In this document: piece after piece, positions 37,922 through 50,543 of the stretch
Numbering within the stretch: position 1 is the first letter of the stretch
How the letters are laid out: each line of letters opens with the position of its first letter
From: Raphanus sativus
Lineage: Eukaryota; Streptophyta; Magnoliopsida; Brassicales; Brassicaceae
Length of the DNA stretch: 64,000 bases
Direction: 5' to 3'
NCBI RefSeq assembly: GCF_000801105.2
Contig: NC_079516.1
Coordinates: 45,550,908 to 45,614,907, forward strand
Notes under the pieces: generated by a model
Databases searched by the model: none
What the model was told of the DNA's origin: nothing
The model's input: the letters and a program-made list of their open reading frames with translations, nothing else
Made by a program: the position numbers and the translations under genes

Positions 37922-38031
37922 AGAGACCTCCCTCGAGATTTCTCTCATTCTTCTCTCAGTTGTCAGGTACTTTCTCTCTCTATCTTTTATCTCTCTAGCT
38001 TTTGCTCTCCGTTTTAGTTCTTTTACTCGGT

Positions 38032-41000
38032 ATGTCGACGAGCAAACGATTTTCTCGAGAACAAAAGGGGAAGATGACCGCGAGTACCGTCGATCCCGTC
38101 AGCGATCTAGAGAGGGTCCGAGGATCTGAAGATAGTGCAGAGGCAACTCATCGCGAGGCGATGATGGATACCGAGAACACGACCCGAGAGCAGCGTATGC
38201 TCGTCTCGGAGGCGATGGTTCGGGCTCGTGAGGATGATGATGGGGGCAATGGCTCTCCTGATGACGGGATGACTCCCTATTGCTTCTATCCGGGAAATAT
38301 TTTCGAGGAGCAGCGCAGGCTTGACCCGACACGAGAGCTCGTCCCTCTGTAGTTGAAGGGCAGGATTGGGGAAACGTTTTACCGACGCGGTCTACGTTTG
38401 GGTCGGTGAGAAGGCTGCTGAAGAGAGGAGCAAGGCGATTGGGGTTACGTTCATAATCCCGTCAAAGGACCAACGACCGTGGTCTCCCCGAAAGGGATAT
38501 CAGTGCGTATATGAGTCGTACTTCGAGAATGATACGAAGTTATGGTTTCCGATACCTCGACTCGTCACCGCCTACACGATGCGCCGAGGAGTTGCTCTGA
38601 GCCAGTTCTTAAATGGCGCTTGGCGCCTAGCAGTTGCGCTGATGGTGATTGGGGCAGAAGCCGGTGCCGCTCTCAGTGTCCGAGCATTCGAGGAACTGGT
38701 TTCGGTGAAGATCAATCAGGGCCTGTTGTCGCTAAAGATACGTCCCAACTACAATGTGGTAACGGGCTATCCGTCCAAGACGAACGACTGGCAGCGATCG
38801 TACTTTTACGTCAAGTCCGATCGCTCGGCTTTCGAGGAGCCGCTGAAGACCGGTTACCGTGTTCTTTGGAACAATGAATTTGGTATAGAGTGTTTCCTAG
38901 TCTTTTACCGTTTCGTGCTCCTGACCGCCTCTTTTCCTTTTGTTTTGGCAGTCCCTCACTCGAATACCGCGGAGTACGAGGAAGATTTTTTGGAGAGTGC
39001 TCGGATCGTCGCGTCTCAAAGGCAAGATCTTTGGGAGAACTTCTCGTACGGGAGGATTCGCAGGTCGGCTGATCGGATTAGACTACGTAAGTCTCTCCTC
39101 CTTTCCTTTTGTTCGGTTTCCTCAGGGATCCTAAGTCGCCCCCCCCTTTTTGTCCTTGCAGAGGTTTGGCGTTCGGATACTGTTCCGATTATCACCAAGA
39201 AATCGAAAAGAATCAACCTGTTCAACAAGGCCGAGCAGACGGAGATCAATCGGGCCAGAGTTATGAGGGAATTGCCGGATCTGAGCTTGGTGGTTGGGAA
39301 GCAACTTGGGTTTGTGGAGCCGGACCAAAACTCCAACGCAAACTCACCTAATCTCGAGGAACCTAATGCGACTGAGTCAGATGAGGCTCAGCTCGTGAGG
39401 AAAACGGGGAACAAGAGAAAAGAGAGGGAAGGCGCTTCTTCCGAGGGGAAACAGACCGAGGAGACTTCCACCGGTGGGGGTGCCAGGTCGGAGAAGAAAA
39501 GGGCGCGAAAGGATTTCGCAGAGGCTCGACCTTCTTCTGTGGAGGAAGGGGAGCTCCAAGCCTTGGAGCCTAGTAACGGCTCTCGAGACGACGCTCTCCC
39601 GAATCCATCTCCCGGTGGCGGTCAAGCGGGTGAGCATCAAGAGACTTCTTCTAAAGTGAAGAAGAAGTCGAAAAAGAACAAAAAGAAGAATAACGGCGGA
39701 TCCTCGGGGCAGGAGGGGGCGCCCGAGAAGGAGACCGTGGGAGCCCCGACTGCTGCCGTTTCTCTCCCAAAGGCGGCGGTTCGCGAAGATGCCGGGGGAT
39801 CAAGCAGGTCCGCTCCGAAGGCTCAGGAGAAGGACGTTGTGCCGAAGGACCTTCAGGGGTTTTGTCCGGACAAGGTCGACTTTATCTTTAAGCGGGATAC
39901 TCCTCTTGTTTGCAACGAGAGGGACTGTGCTCGCTTTGTCCGCCAAGTCCGGGGGAGCAGAAAGCATCTCCCACTCGTCAAGGATCTCGTCTTCCAAGAC
40001 GATTACACCGCCGCCGCCGGTTCTTCGGTTAAGGTAAGGATAGTTTTTGCGTTTCGTCCGTTCCTCGTCTTTTTCCTAACTTGGTTGTCTCACTCTCTCT
40101 TTGATGTGCTGCAGAGCCAAGGGGATTGGAATGAAGTCGTCCGTAAGTACGACGAGGAGCTGAAGAGGACCTATGGTGTGATCGATAGGCAGCGACACAA
40201 CACCAGGGAAGCGACGCAAGCCCTAGAGGTCATGCTTCGCAAGAAAAACGATGCGGTCATCCGGGAAGAGGCCATGAGGGATGAGCTCCTCCAGAAGGAG
40301 ACGGCTATGAACAAGGAGCTGAAGCGAGCCCGGGAGTTGGTTAAGACACTCGAGAAAGAGAAAGCCAAGTTGGCAGACGAGAAGAAGATCCTCGAGGAAG
40401 AGAGGGCTGCCGCTGCCATAGCGCATTCCAAGGAGATGGATCGTCTCCGAGAGTCGCGCCGCTATGAGGTTACTCACGAGCGGATCCGAGTGATGGCTGT
40501 GATGCACGGAAAGGCTGCTGCTCGCTTCCAGAGGATTCGAGAGCGGGAGACTCGTCGCGACAGTTTTGAGGATGCGAGGTGTATGCTCGGACAGGCTCGC
40601 GGAATGAGACGTTGTCTTGAAGGGATGAAGGCAACAGGTAAAAGCATCTCTCAAGGAGATATCGATACCTATGCCGAGCAAGAGAAATATTACGACGCGG
40701 AGGTGAAGCGTTTGGTCGTAGACGATCTTGCTGAGAAGGACCTCTCTTTGTCCCCTCTTGTGCTCGAGTCGAGGTTCGTCATCCAAGAGATATTGGATAA
40801 AGTCGACAAGTACGGGTCGAACATGGACTTGCTCGACTCTGAGGCTGCCAGGGCTCTTCGCACTCCACTCAGGGGACCAGAGGATCAATCCGAAGGACCG
40901 TCGAAGAGCCTTCTCGAAACCGTCCAGTCGCCAGCTCACCCTGACGCCATCCTTCCGGAAAATGCTCCGGTGGTCGAAGAAACGACCAAGCCAGCTTCCG

Positions 41001-41122
41001 AGGTTCCGATCTCCGATACGCCGATCAAGACGGTGGATATCACCGATTCGCCGTCGCTTGAAGTGTCAGGCTCTGGCGTGAGCGGGGAGCGCTCCGAGGA
41101 AGATCCCCTTGTCTCGGGATGA
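38032..41122 (+). CDS. Antisense extra gene of the Tat element (second representation, frame interrupted)
   Basis: Same gene as at 28314-31401. Introns would be 38883-38951, 39087-39161 and 40034-40114. Two extra AG dinucleotides (about 38333 and 38424) put the first 107 codons out of frame with the rest, so this copy reads as an N-terminal frame ending at 38352 and a main frame to 41122. All three introns are here multiples of three with no stop, so the unspliced main frame stays open for 918 codons, which is unusual. The central region is highly charged and the C-terminal coiled coil is intact. Whether the insertions are real or assembly errors decides if the gene is functional. Confidence 0.65.
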
Positions 41123-41913
41123 CTTTAAATGTTTGTTGTATCCGTTTTTCGGCCTTTCGGCCTTGTTCGTCTAAAACTTATTTCCTTTTCTCGGCTAAGG
41201 CCTTTGTTGTATGGATTTGGTGCCTTCGGTTTTATTTTTAGGCAAATGTTTCCTCATATATTTCCGTAAATCGCTTAATTTAGAAATATATAAATCATCC
41301 ACTTGTCTATAACCGAGAAATGGAATAATCCGGATGGTTGCTCGCATTTGCCAGCGAGTTCCCTCCTTTTCAGATAGAAACAGAAATTAGAGATGGTTGT
41401 TCGTTCGTATTTTTACTTATCCAACGAAGCTTTTACAAGTCTAACGTCCAAGTAAATACAAAGAAACTCTAATCGTTCTACTGAATTACCGAGGAAAAGG
41501 TTTCAAGACGCAGTGCAGTGATCGAGAGAACTATTGGTCGGCCAAACCGTCGTCCTTCGATCAGACTTGGTCTGAAATTTCCATTGGATAGCCGGTCAAT
41601 GCACGACGCACAGGTGACGCAAGGCTGTTATTCCCTTCGGCTGATACCCGATCAAGGCTCAGCCGATTTAGCTGGGCGAGTGCTCGTGCTCCGCTTGATA
41701 AAGGGGCTGGCATCGTTTGTTCGGGGAAAGGTGACTGTTGGTCATTCTAAAAAAAGTTTGGACTTTGTTTTGGTTGGGGCTGGACCCTGTGAAGGGATGC
41801 CTACGTACCTCGGATGAGGATCAAGCCTTTCGTAGTTCGTTTGACCGAGTGAAAGTGGCTGTAGTAGCGCATTCACTCGGACGAGTAGAAGTGACGGTTA
41901 GGTGCATCTACTC

Positions 41914-41915
<2 letters not shown>

Positions 41916-41955
<40 letters not shown>
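41916..41955 (+). repeat. T40 homopolymer inside the element (second representation)
   Basis: Corresponds to the T45 tract at 32196-32240. Lies about 50 bp past the gag-pol stop on the coding strand. Confidence 0.9.
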
Positions 41956-41959
<4 letters not shown>

Positions 41960-42008
41960 CGAACAGTGACCTGCTGGTCGTTCGCTTGGAGAAAAAGATG
42001 AGGCGCTT

Positions 42009-45000
42009 CTATTGGTAGAAGAGGCGAAGATGCATCGAGTTCCAGGCTCGTGGGACTGCCTCTCCGCAGGAAGTCTCGAGTCGGTAGACGCCTGGTCGAA
42101 CGACTCGGGTGATCTTGTAAGGTCCTTCCCAATTGGTCCCTAGCTTGCCAGCGTTGAGCTCCTTCGTGTTGTCGAAAACTTTTCGGAGTACGAGGTCGCC
42201 GAGCTCGAGAGGGCGCGCTTTTACCTTCTTATTATAGTAGCTCTCGATTTGGTTCTGGTAATTTTGGATCCGAAGAAGCGCCTGATCACGTTTTTCCTCG
42301 AGTTCATCGAGGGCATCGAGGAGCATATCTTTATTAAGCTCGACGAACTGTGGCATCTTGGCGCGCCGAAGACTCGTCACGTTAACTTCGGCGGGGGCCA
42401 TTGCTTCCATCCCGTAAGCAAGAGAGAAAGGGGTGGATTTAGTCGCACCGCGGGGAGTCGTTCGGTGCGACCAGAGGACGCCGTCCAACTCGTCGGCCCA
42501 ATGGCCTTTCTTGAGGTCGAGTCGCTTCTTGATTCCATCGATGATAATTTTGTTGGAGGATTCCGCCTGTCCGTTTCCTTGCGGGTAGCGAGGAGTCGAA
42601 GGGCTTAGGCGGATATTCCACTTGTTGCAGAACTCTTTGAAGTTTCCGGACATGAACTGAGAGCCATTGTCCGTTATGATCTCGTATGGCAAACCATGAC
42701 GGCAAATGATGTTCTTCCAGACGAAAGTGCGGACTTCCTTGTCCGTTATCTGAGAGAATGCTTCAGCTTCAATCCATTTAGTGAAGTAGTCGGTGAGGAC
42801 CAGGATGAAACGGCGTTGGCGTGAGTTCGGCATTGGCCCGATGATGTCCATCCCCCACCTCATGAACGGATAGGGGGCAGCAGATGTCCGCAACAGCTCA
42901 GTGGGGCTGTGGATGCTCGGAGCATGACGCTGGCATTTGTCGCACCGACGAGCGTATGCCTCGCAGTCAGTGTTCATAGATGGCCAAAAGAATCCCAAGC
43001 TTCGAACCTTGAGGGCGAGTGCTCGGCCTCCCGAGTGGTTTCCTCCTGCTCCGTCGTGAGTTTCAGCCATTACTCGGCGTACTTCATCGCCCTGGATGCA
43101 CTTCAAGAGAACCTTGTTCGCGGTCACTCGGTGAAGTTCGTCGTTTATGACGACGTAGTGGGCGCTGCGTCTCTTCAGGCGTCTCGCTGCCCACTTATCG
43201 CTCGGCAGTTCTTCTCGTATGAGATAATCTAGGAACTCGGCTCGCCAATCGACTGAGGTATCGTCGCGATCGGGCATCTCAGTGTCGGTTTGATCGGTTG
43301 CGGATCGTCGAGTTGTTGCAGAGATTGGAGCGATGAGAGAGCTTTCGTCGGAGGAAGAATCGATGCTCGGTCGATCGATCCGATGTATGGGTATCGTCCT
43401 TTTGACCTGATCGTGGAGTTTGCTCCCGAGTGCGGCTAAGGCATCGGCGCAAACGTTCTCTCCGCGAGGAACCTTGGTGAGTTCGAAGAAATCGAATTCC
43501 CTAGCGAGCTCCTGAACCACTCGGAGATACGCATCCATTCTATCATTGCGAGCATCGTAGTCGCCGCTAAACTGGCTAGCGACGAGCTGCGAGTCGCAAT
43601 AAGCACTCAAGCGTTTGGCTTTGACGGCTCGGGCGAGACGAAGACCGGCGATCAACGATTCATACTCTGCCTCGTTGTTAGAGGCCGGGAAGCCGAAGCT
43701 GAAAGACTGGCGGATGAGTTCTCCTGTTGGCGATTGAAGCTGGACTCCAGCACCGGATCCTTTACTCGTTGATGATCCGTCGACATGAAGAATCCAATTG
43801 GGACTCGGGATATCGAGGTCTTGTGCAAGATCTGGCGTGAGTTCGACAAGGAAGTCGGCGAGGACTTGAGATTTGGCGGCTGTTCGACATTTGTACGTAA
43901 TGTCGAGCTCACTCAGTTCGATTGCCCACTTGGTCAGCCGGCCGGCTCTGTTGGGATTTTGCAGGACGGTGCGGAGCGGTTGGTCGGTCAGAACCTCGAT
44001 AGAGTGTGACTGGAAGTAGGGTCGTAATTTCCTCGCGGAGTCGACGACGGCCAGAGCCAGCTTTTCAAGGGTTGGGTATCTGGTCTCCGGGCCGGTCATG
44101 CGTCTGCTCGTGTAAAAAATCGGACGCTGCTCGCCACGGTCCTCCTTGATCAAGACACTGCTGACGGCTGCCGAGGAAACGGCGATATAGAGAGACAAAA
44201 CGTCTCCTACGTCTGGCTTGGCCAAGACGGGAGGAGTCGTCAGGTATTGTTTGAGTTGGACGAACGCGTCCTCGCATTTATCGTCCCAGATGAACTTCTT
44301 GTTCCCTCGGAGGAGATCATAGAAGGGAAGACACTTGTCGGTAGATCGGGAGATAAAGCGATTAAGGGCGGCGATGCGTCCTGTTAGTCTCTGAACTTCG
44401 CGGCAGTTTCTCGGACTGGGGAGGTTCAGGACTGCTGAGATCTGTTTCGGGTTAGCCTCTATTCCTCGTTGCGTGACGATGTAACCAAGGAATTCGCCCG
44501 AGGAGACGCCAAACGTGCACTTTGCGGGATTTAACTTCATCCCGTACTTGTTTAGGATGGTGAAGCATTCCTTCAAGTGTGCTAGGTGGTCGTCGGCTCG
44601 GAGGGATTTGACGAGCATGTCGTCGATATAAACTTCCATTGTTTTCCCCAACTGGTCAGCGAACATCCTGTTAACGAGCCTCTGGTAGGTTGCCCCGGCG
44701 TTTTTCAACCCGAATGGCATCACCTTATAACAGTAAGTTCCCCGGTCAGTGATGAAAGCGGTTTTCTCCCGGTCGTCTGGGTGCATCAGGATCTGGTTAT
44801 AGCCCGAGAAGGCGTCCATGAACGTCAGCATCTCGTTGCCGGCCGTTGATTCGACTAGGCGATCGATGCTAGGCAACGGGTAGCTGTCCTTTGGACATGC
44901 TTTGTTGAGGTCGGTAAAATCGACGCAAACGCGCCATTTACCGTTCTTCTTCTTAACAACCACCGGGTTGGCCAGCCATTCCGGGTAACGAACTTCAGTG

Positions 45001-47891
45001 ATTGAGCCGGCACCGAGTAAACGCTCGACTTCTTCTGCGACTGCTTTGGATCGCTCTGGTCCCAACTTTCTTCTCTTCTGCCGGATGGGTTTGAAGTTGG
45101 GATCAACATTGAGCTCGTGGGTCGTGATAGCTGGATCGATTCCCTTCATATCAGACATTGTCCAGGCGAATGTGGATAGGTTTTGCTTAAGGAACTCGAG
45201 AATCTTCTGCTGCATTTCGTCGGGCAGAAATGCGCCTACTCGGACTGATTTGCTCGGATCCGACTCGTCAACTGGTACTTCGAGAACCTCTTCCTTTTGC
45301 GGGCATACTTTGCTCGTGGGAGGAGAGACCGAGTTGACAAGTGATTGGGAGCGCTGGATTTTAACCGTGGCGATCAAGAGATCACGCGCGGCCTGCTGAT
45401 CGCCTTTCAGAGTTTTGATCGATCCGTCTGATCCTGGGAACTTAACACACTGATGATACGTTGATGCGATTGCTCGCATTGAATGCAGCCATGGGGTGCC
45501 GAGTATAACGTGGTAAGGGGCTTTGGAACCGACCACAGAAAACTTGACTGTCCGGGTGACCCCGCATGCGTGAACCGAGAGGCGGATTGTGCCTGCGATC
45601 ACTTCTGACGAGCCGTTGAACCCTGTCAGGGTCCGAGTAGAAGGCTTGACGTCATTGAGGTCAATCCCCATCTTTACGAGGGTTTCGCGAAAGATGATAT
45701 CTACCGAGCTCCCGGTATCGATAAGTACTTTTGTGACGTCGTACTTGTCGACACCGAGCACGACGAGCAAAGGATCGTTATGAGGGAGGTGCACGCCGAG
45801 TGTATCGTCAGACGAAAAGGTAATCGGCTGATCGTCCACTTGCTTCTGGGGCCACCGTTGGGAAGTGGTGGCTTGCCTTCGGTGGTCTTTGACTGCTCTT
45901 ACCGAATCGCCGCAGGGAGGCGATCCACCCATAATGACGTTTATCCGGGGACGAGTTTGTGCTCGCTTTGCGCGGAGCACGTCACGGAGGTCGTTACTCG
46001 ATTCGGCAGTATCCCTTTTCTTGCGGTTAAGGGTTGTCCGCAAGTCACCGATCTTCTTGTTGAGTTTGTCTCGCAGATCGCAGTTCGGCTTGTCGGCGCA
46101 CTGCCTTTGGGAGGATTCTTGTGCCGAAGCTTTCGCGGCGCGATTCGAATCGATCTGTCGGCGGAGATCGGAGGAGACTGGCGTTTCCTCGGCAGCGGAT
46201 CGAAACTTTTGATCGAGGAGGGAGCAAAGATCCGTAGTGCTGTCTAGGTTTTTCGTGTCGTCGTCTTCTTCGGACGAGGACCCGGATTCGTTCTCTTGTT
46301 GCGGTTGGGCGCGGATCACTTCGATGCGCTGGCGATTGGTCGGCTGATCGTCATCTGCCGAGTCGTCGTCGTCATCGGTCTCTCGAGCAGCTTTCTCCGT
46401 ATCCTTCGACTGTTTGTCGTTTTTACGGTTCTTGCCCTGCGATTTACGCTGAGCCTTCTTGTCTTTGTTCCTGCTCCAGCTGTTTTCTCCTTTTGGCTTT
46501 GGTTTAGGCGGCTGGATCTTGTAATCCCCGCTTTCGATCGAGGAGAGGAACTGGGCGTAGAGGGATTTGCACTCGGTCGTGTCGTGTCCCTTCACGTCGT
46601 GATACTTGCAATGTTTCGTGAGATCGATGGGAGTTCTGGTCGGTCCTGGAGCCGAATCGACTTTAGCCACGACACCAGCACTCGGGGTACTGGGAGATGC
46701 ATCTGGAGAGTCGGTCTCTCGCTGGTAAACATTCCACTTTTTATCGTGCAGGACCATGGTTGAGACAGGGGCGTTGTTCTCGTCCACGACGTAGAGGAGA
46801 CCTCCTTTTTTGCCGCCGTTATCAGCTGGCGCGTGCTGACGTGGCTCTGGCCGAGCACCCGCACTTTTGGCTGCGACCGGCTTGGCAGCGTTCTGCTTCC
46901 GAATTATTGCCTTGGTGTCTTCTTCCATTCGGATGAAATTGTGAGACCGGGCAATAGCATCGGGAAGTGAAGTCGTGGGGTTGGAATACAGGTCCTTACG
47001 AAACTTCGAGTTGACGAGGAGAGTGTTCATCAAAGCGTCGATAGCGATGTGATCAGGGACGTCGACTCGGGAAACGATCGTCTTGAACTTTTCCATGTAG
47101 TCCTTGAGGCTTTGGTCCTTTGTTTGCGCCATATTCCACAGGCTGGAAGCGGTTGCTGCTCGCTTGGTAAACATGATGTAAGTCTTGAGGAAAACGGCTG
47201 ATAGGTCTCGGAAACTGCGAATCGAGTTCTCGCCGAGCTGTGAGAACCAGGTTAGCGCTTGTTCGTTGAGTGTTTCGACGAAGAGCTGACAATATCCTGC
47301 GTCCTTCTCTTCGTCGGAAAGGCGAGCTCTGGCCATAGCTATGTTGAAGGCTGTCAGATGTTCGACGGGGTCGCCGCCGGGTTTGTACTCGGGGAGACGG
47401 AGCTTTTCTATCTTGCGGAGTTGGACCCTGGTTAGCTCGCTAGCGAAGGGCGAGCGCGAAGTAGAGGCGATGACGCTGTCGATCTGAGGGGCTGCGCTCG
47501 TCGCTTGGTGGATCTGCGAGCTCATTTGTTGGAGGCTGAGTTTGAGCTCGGCGATCTCGCGAATCGTCGTCGGATCTGCTGTCGTCGGAGTAGGGTATAC
47601 GGCGGGAGGACCGTTAGGGTCAGATTCGTCCACAGCGCGGTCTTCTGCCGGCGTTGGGGGGAAGAGATGCCGGCAGACGGGTTGGGAACGGTTCGTCGGT
47701 CCAGCGGGAGCAGTGAGGGCAGCCACGAGAGCAGCGAGCTGTTCATTCGTCGTTTTCTGGACTTCTTCTTGATGCGCGAGGCGAGCCATCACGGAGCTCA
47801 TGAAGTCCGACGAGAGAAGGGGAGGAGGAGGCGGAGGCGTAAGCTCGGTCGCTTCGCCGGAAGAGCCGGGGTTCGAGTCACCAATCGTCAT
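42009..47891 (-). CDS. Gag-Pol polyprotein of the Tat-type gypsy retrotransposon, 1960 residues
   Basis: One uninterrupted frame from ATG 47891. Gag fold lies at about residues 150-330, then a zinc-knuckle-like CKYHDVKGHDTTEC. Aspartic protease has DTGSS at 725-729. Reverse transcriptase has YIDD at 1088-1091. The first RNase H (around 1235) reads AVSSAAVSSVL where active enzymes have an Asp, so it looks catalytically dead. A second, plant-type RNase H begins VDGSS at about 1370 with NEAEYESL, CDSQLV and CADALA motifs. Integrase has the H-H-C-C finger ending CDKCQR and catalytic D1682-x58-D1741-x35-E1777, the D,D-35-E spacing. A chromodomain is not evident at the C-terminus. All domains are intact, so it may be functional. 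Confidence 0.95.
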   Translation of the reverse strand: MTIGDSNPGSSGEATELTPPPPPPLLSSDFMSSVMARLAHQEEVQKTTNEQLAALVAALTAPAGPTNRSQPVCRHLFPPTPAEDRAVDESDPNGPPAVYPTPTTADPTTIREIAELKLSLQQMSSQIHQATSAAPQIDSVIASTSRSPFASELTRVQLRKIEKLRLPEYKPGGDPVEHLTAFNIAMARARLSDEEKDAGYCQLFVETLNEQALTWFSQLGENSIRSFRDLSAVFLKTYIMFTKRAATASSLWNMAQTKDQSLKDYMEKFKTIVSRVDVPDHIAIDALMNTLLVNSKFRKDLYSNPTTSLPDAIARSHNFIRMEEDTKAIIRKQNAAKPVAAKSAGARPEPRQHAPADNGGKKGGLLYVVDENNAPVSTMVLHDKKWNVYQRETDSPDASPSTPSAGVVAKVDSAPGPTRTPIDLTKHCKYHDVKGHDTTECKSLYAQFLSSIESGDYKIQPPKPKPKGENSWSRNKDKKAQRKSQGKNRKNDKQSKDTEKAARETDDDDDSADDDQPTNRQRIEVIRAQPQQENESGSSSEEDDDTKNLDSTTDLCSLLDQKFRSAAEETPVSSDLRRQIDSNRAAKASAQESSQRQCADKPNCDLRDKLNKKIGDLRTTLNRKKRDTAESSNDLRDVLRAKRAQTRPRINVIMGGSPPCGDSVRAVKDHRRQATTSQRWPQKQVDDQPITFSSDDTLGVHLPHNDPLLVVLGVDKYDVTKVLIDTGSSVDIIFRETLVKMGIDLNDVKPSTRTLTGFNGSSEVIAGTIRLSVHACGVTRTVKFSVVGSKAPYHVILGTPWLHSMRAIASTYHQCVKFPGSDGSIKTLKGDQQAARDLLIATVKIQRSQSLVNSVSPPTSKVCPQKEEVLEVPVDESDPSKSVRVGAFLPDEMQQKILEFLKQNLSTFAWTMSDMKGIDPAITTHELNVDPNFKPIRQKRRKLGPERSKAVAEEVERLLGAGSITEVRYPEWLANPVVVKKKNGKWRVCVDFTDLNKACPKDSYPLPSIDRLVESTAGNEMLTFMDAFSGYNQILMHPDDREKTAFITDRGTYCYKVMPFGLKNAGATYQRLVNRMFADQLGKTMEVYIDDMLVKSLRADDHLAHLKECFTILNKYGMKLNPAKCTFGVSSGEFLGYIVTQRGIEANPKQISAVLNLPSPRNCREVQRLTGRIAALNRFISRSTDKCLPFYDLLRGNKKFIWDDKCEDAFVQLKQYLTTPPVLAKPDVGDVLSLYIAVSSAAVSSVLIKEDRGEQRPIFYTSRRMTGPETRYPTLEKLALAVVDSARKLRPYFQSHSIEVLTDQPLRTVLQNPNRAGRLTKWAIELSELDITYKCRTAAKSQVLADFLVELTPDLAQDLDIPSPNWILHVDGSSTSKGSGAGVQLQSPTGELIRQSFSFGFPASNNEAEYESLIAGLRLARAVKAKRLSAYCDSQLVASQFSGDYDARNDRMDAYLRVVQELAREFDFFELTKVPRGENVCADALAALGSKLHDQVKRTIPIHRIDRPSIDSSSDESSLIAPISATTRRSATDQTDTEMPDRDDTSVDWRAEFLDYLIREELPSDKWAARRLKRRSAHYVVINDELHRVTANKVLLKCIQGDEVRRVMAETHDGAGGNHSGGRALALKVRSLGFFWPSMNTDCEAYARRCDKCQRHAPSIHSPTELLRTSAAPYPFMRWGMDIIGPMPNSRQRRFILVLTDYFTKWIEAEAFSQITDKEVRTFVWKNIICRHGLPYEIITDNGSQFMSGNFKEFCNKWNIRLSPSTPRYPQGNGQAESSNKIIIDGIKKRLDLKKGHWADELDGVLWSHRTTPRGATKSTPFSLAYGMEAMAPAEVNVTSLRRAKMPQFVELNKDMLLDALDELEEKRDQALLRIQNYQNQIESYYNKKVKARPLELGDLVLRKVFDNTKELNAGKLGTNWEGPYKITRVVRPGVYRLETSCGEAVPRAWNSMHLRLFYQ

Positions 47892-47920
47892 ACTGGGCTA
47901 AGAAACGTTACTCTGATCGG

Positions 47921-47937
47921 CCCCACGGTGGGCGCCA
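47921..47937 (-). other. Primer binding site of the gypsy element
   Basis: TGGCGCCCACCGTGGGG on the minus strand starts two bases inside the 5' LTR. The TGG start fits pairing to a tRNA 3' CCA. I cannot name the tRNA with certainty; the motif is common beside plant gypsy LTRs. Confidence 0.75.
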
Positions 47938-47939
47938 AT

Positions 47940-48443
47940 TGTTTAAGGTGAGTTTGGTCAACAGAAAATAGAAGAACTCAAGAGTGGGATGAACAGAGAC
48001 GTTTTATTAGAGTCGGAATAACGAGGGTACAAGAGTAAGAAAGCCGGCTAGTCGATGCTCGGCGAGCTCCTAGCCGGAAGTACAAGAGAGCGGCGAGATA
48101 CAAAGAGAATAAAGGAAACCCTAATCTGGCCGCAAGTCAGTGTCTCTAAGTGGTGATACCCTTCCTTCCTGTCCTCAACTCCTTATATAGTCTTTTGGGT
48201 CTGTCGGTTTTGACCTAATTCATCCTTTTTACTATGGGCCTTTTGACTTGCAGGCCCAATCGGGACGACTGTTCGGCCCGAGCCACTTGGTCGGCGCCTT
48301 CGGCTGCTCGTCTTCTGATCAGAGGAGGCATGAGCCGAGTTGCGACTCATTTGGAGCCGGCTTCGAGCCGACTATCCTTTAGATGTCAGAAATGGGCCTC
48401 CTGTTCGCTGGGCCTTGTGGATGATGACAATTCATCCCCAACA
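47940..48443 (-). repeat. LTR (element 5' LTR), 504 bp
   Basis: TG...CA ends. Matches 27290-27793 at every base by eye. Followed on the plus strand by the AGTAC duplication and VPS4 exon 1. Confidence 0.95.
48182..48191 (-). promoter_or_regulatory. TATA box of the LTR promoter
   Basis: CTATATAAGG on the minus strand inside the 5' LTR, about 260 bp into it in the gag-pol direction. Likely drives the genomic RNA. Confidence 0.6.
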
Positions 48444-48448
48444 AGTAC
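48444..48448 (+). repeat. Target site duplication AGTAC (right, gypsy element)
   Basis: Exact copy of 27285-27289. Confidence 0.95.

Positions 48449-50543
<2,095 letters not shown>

Larger units (their letters stand above)
37008..48443 (-). mobile_element. Complete Tat-lineage Ty3/gypsy LTR retrotransposon, 11.4 kb, in VPS4 exon 1
   Basis: LTRs at 37008-37509 and 47940-48443; 5 bp duplication AGTAC. On the minus strand the order is 5' LTR, primer site, gag-protease-RT-RNaseH-second RNaseH-integrase in one frame, poly-A run, an oppositely oriented spliced gene, G-rich polypurine tract and 3' LTR. PR-RT-RH-INT order marks Ty3/gypsy. The second plant-type RNase H and antisense extra gene mark the Tat lineage. 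The outer LTRs of the locus (27290-27793 and 47940-48443) appear identical, so insertion is very recent and the element may still be active. It lies head-on against VPS4 transcription. Confidence 0.93.

Noticed and set aside
27290..48443. Two independent tandem retrotransposon insertions
   Set aside because: The second block is preceded by the same VPS4 exon bases and the same target duplication as the first, and a 100-N gap separates them. Overlapping contigs explain this more simply.
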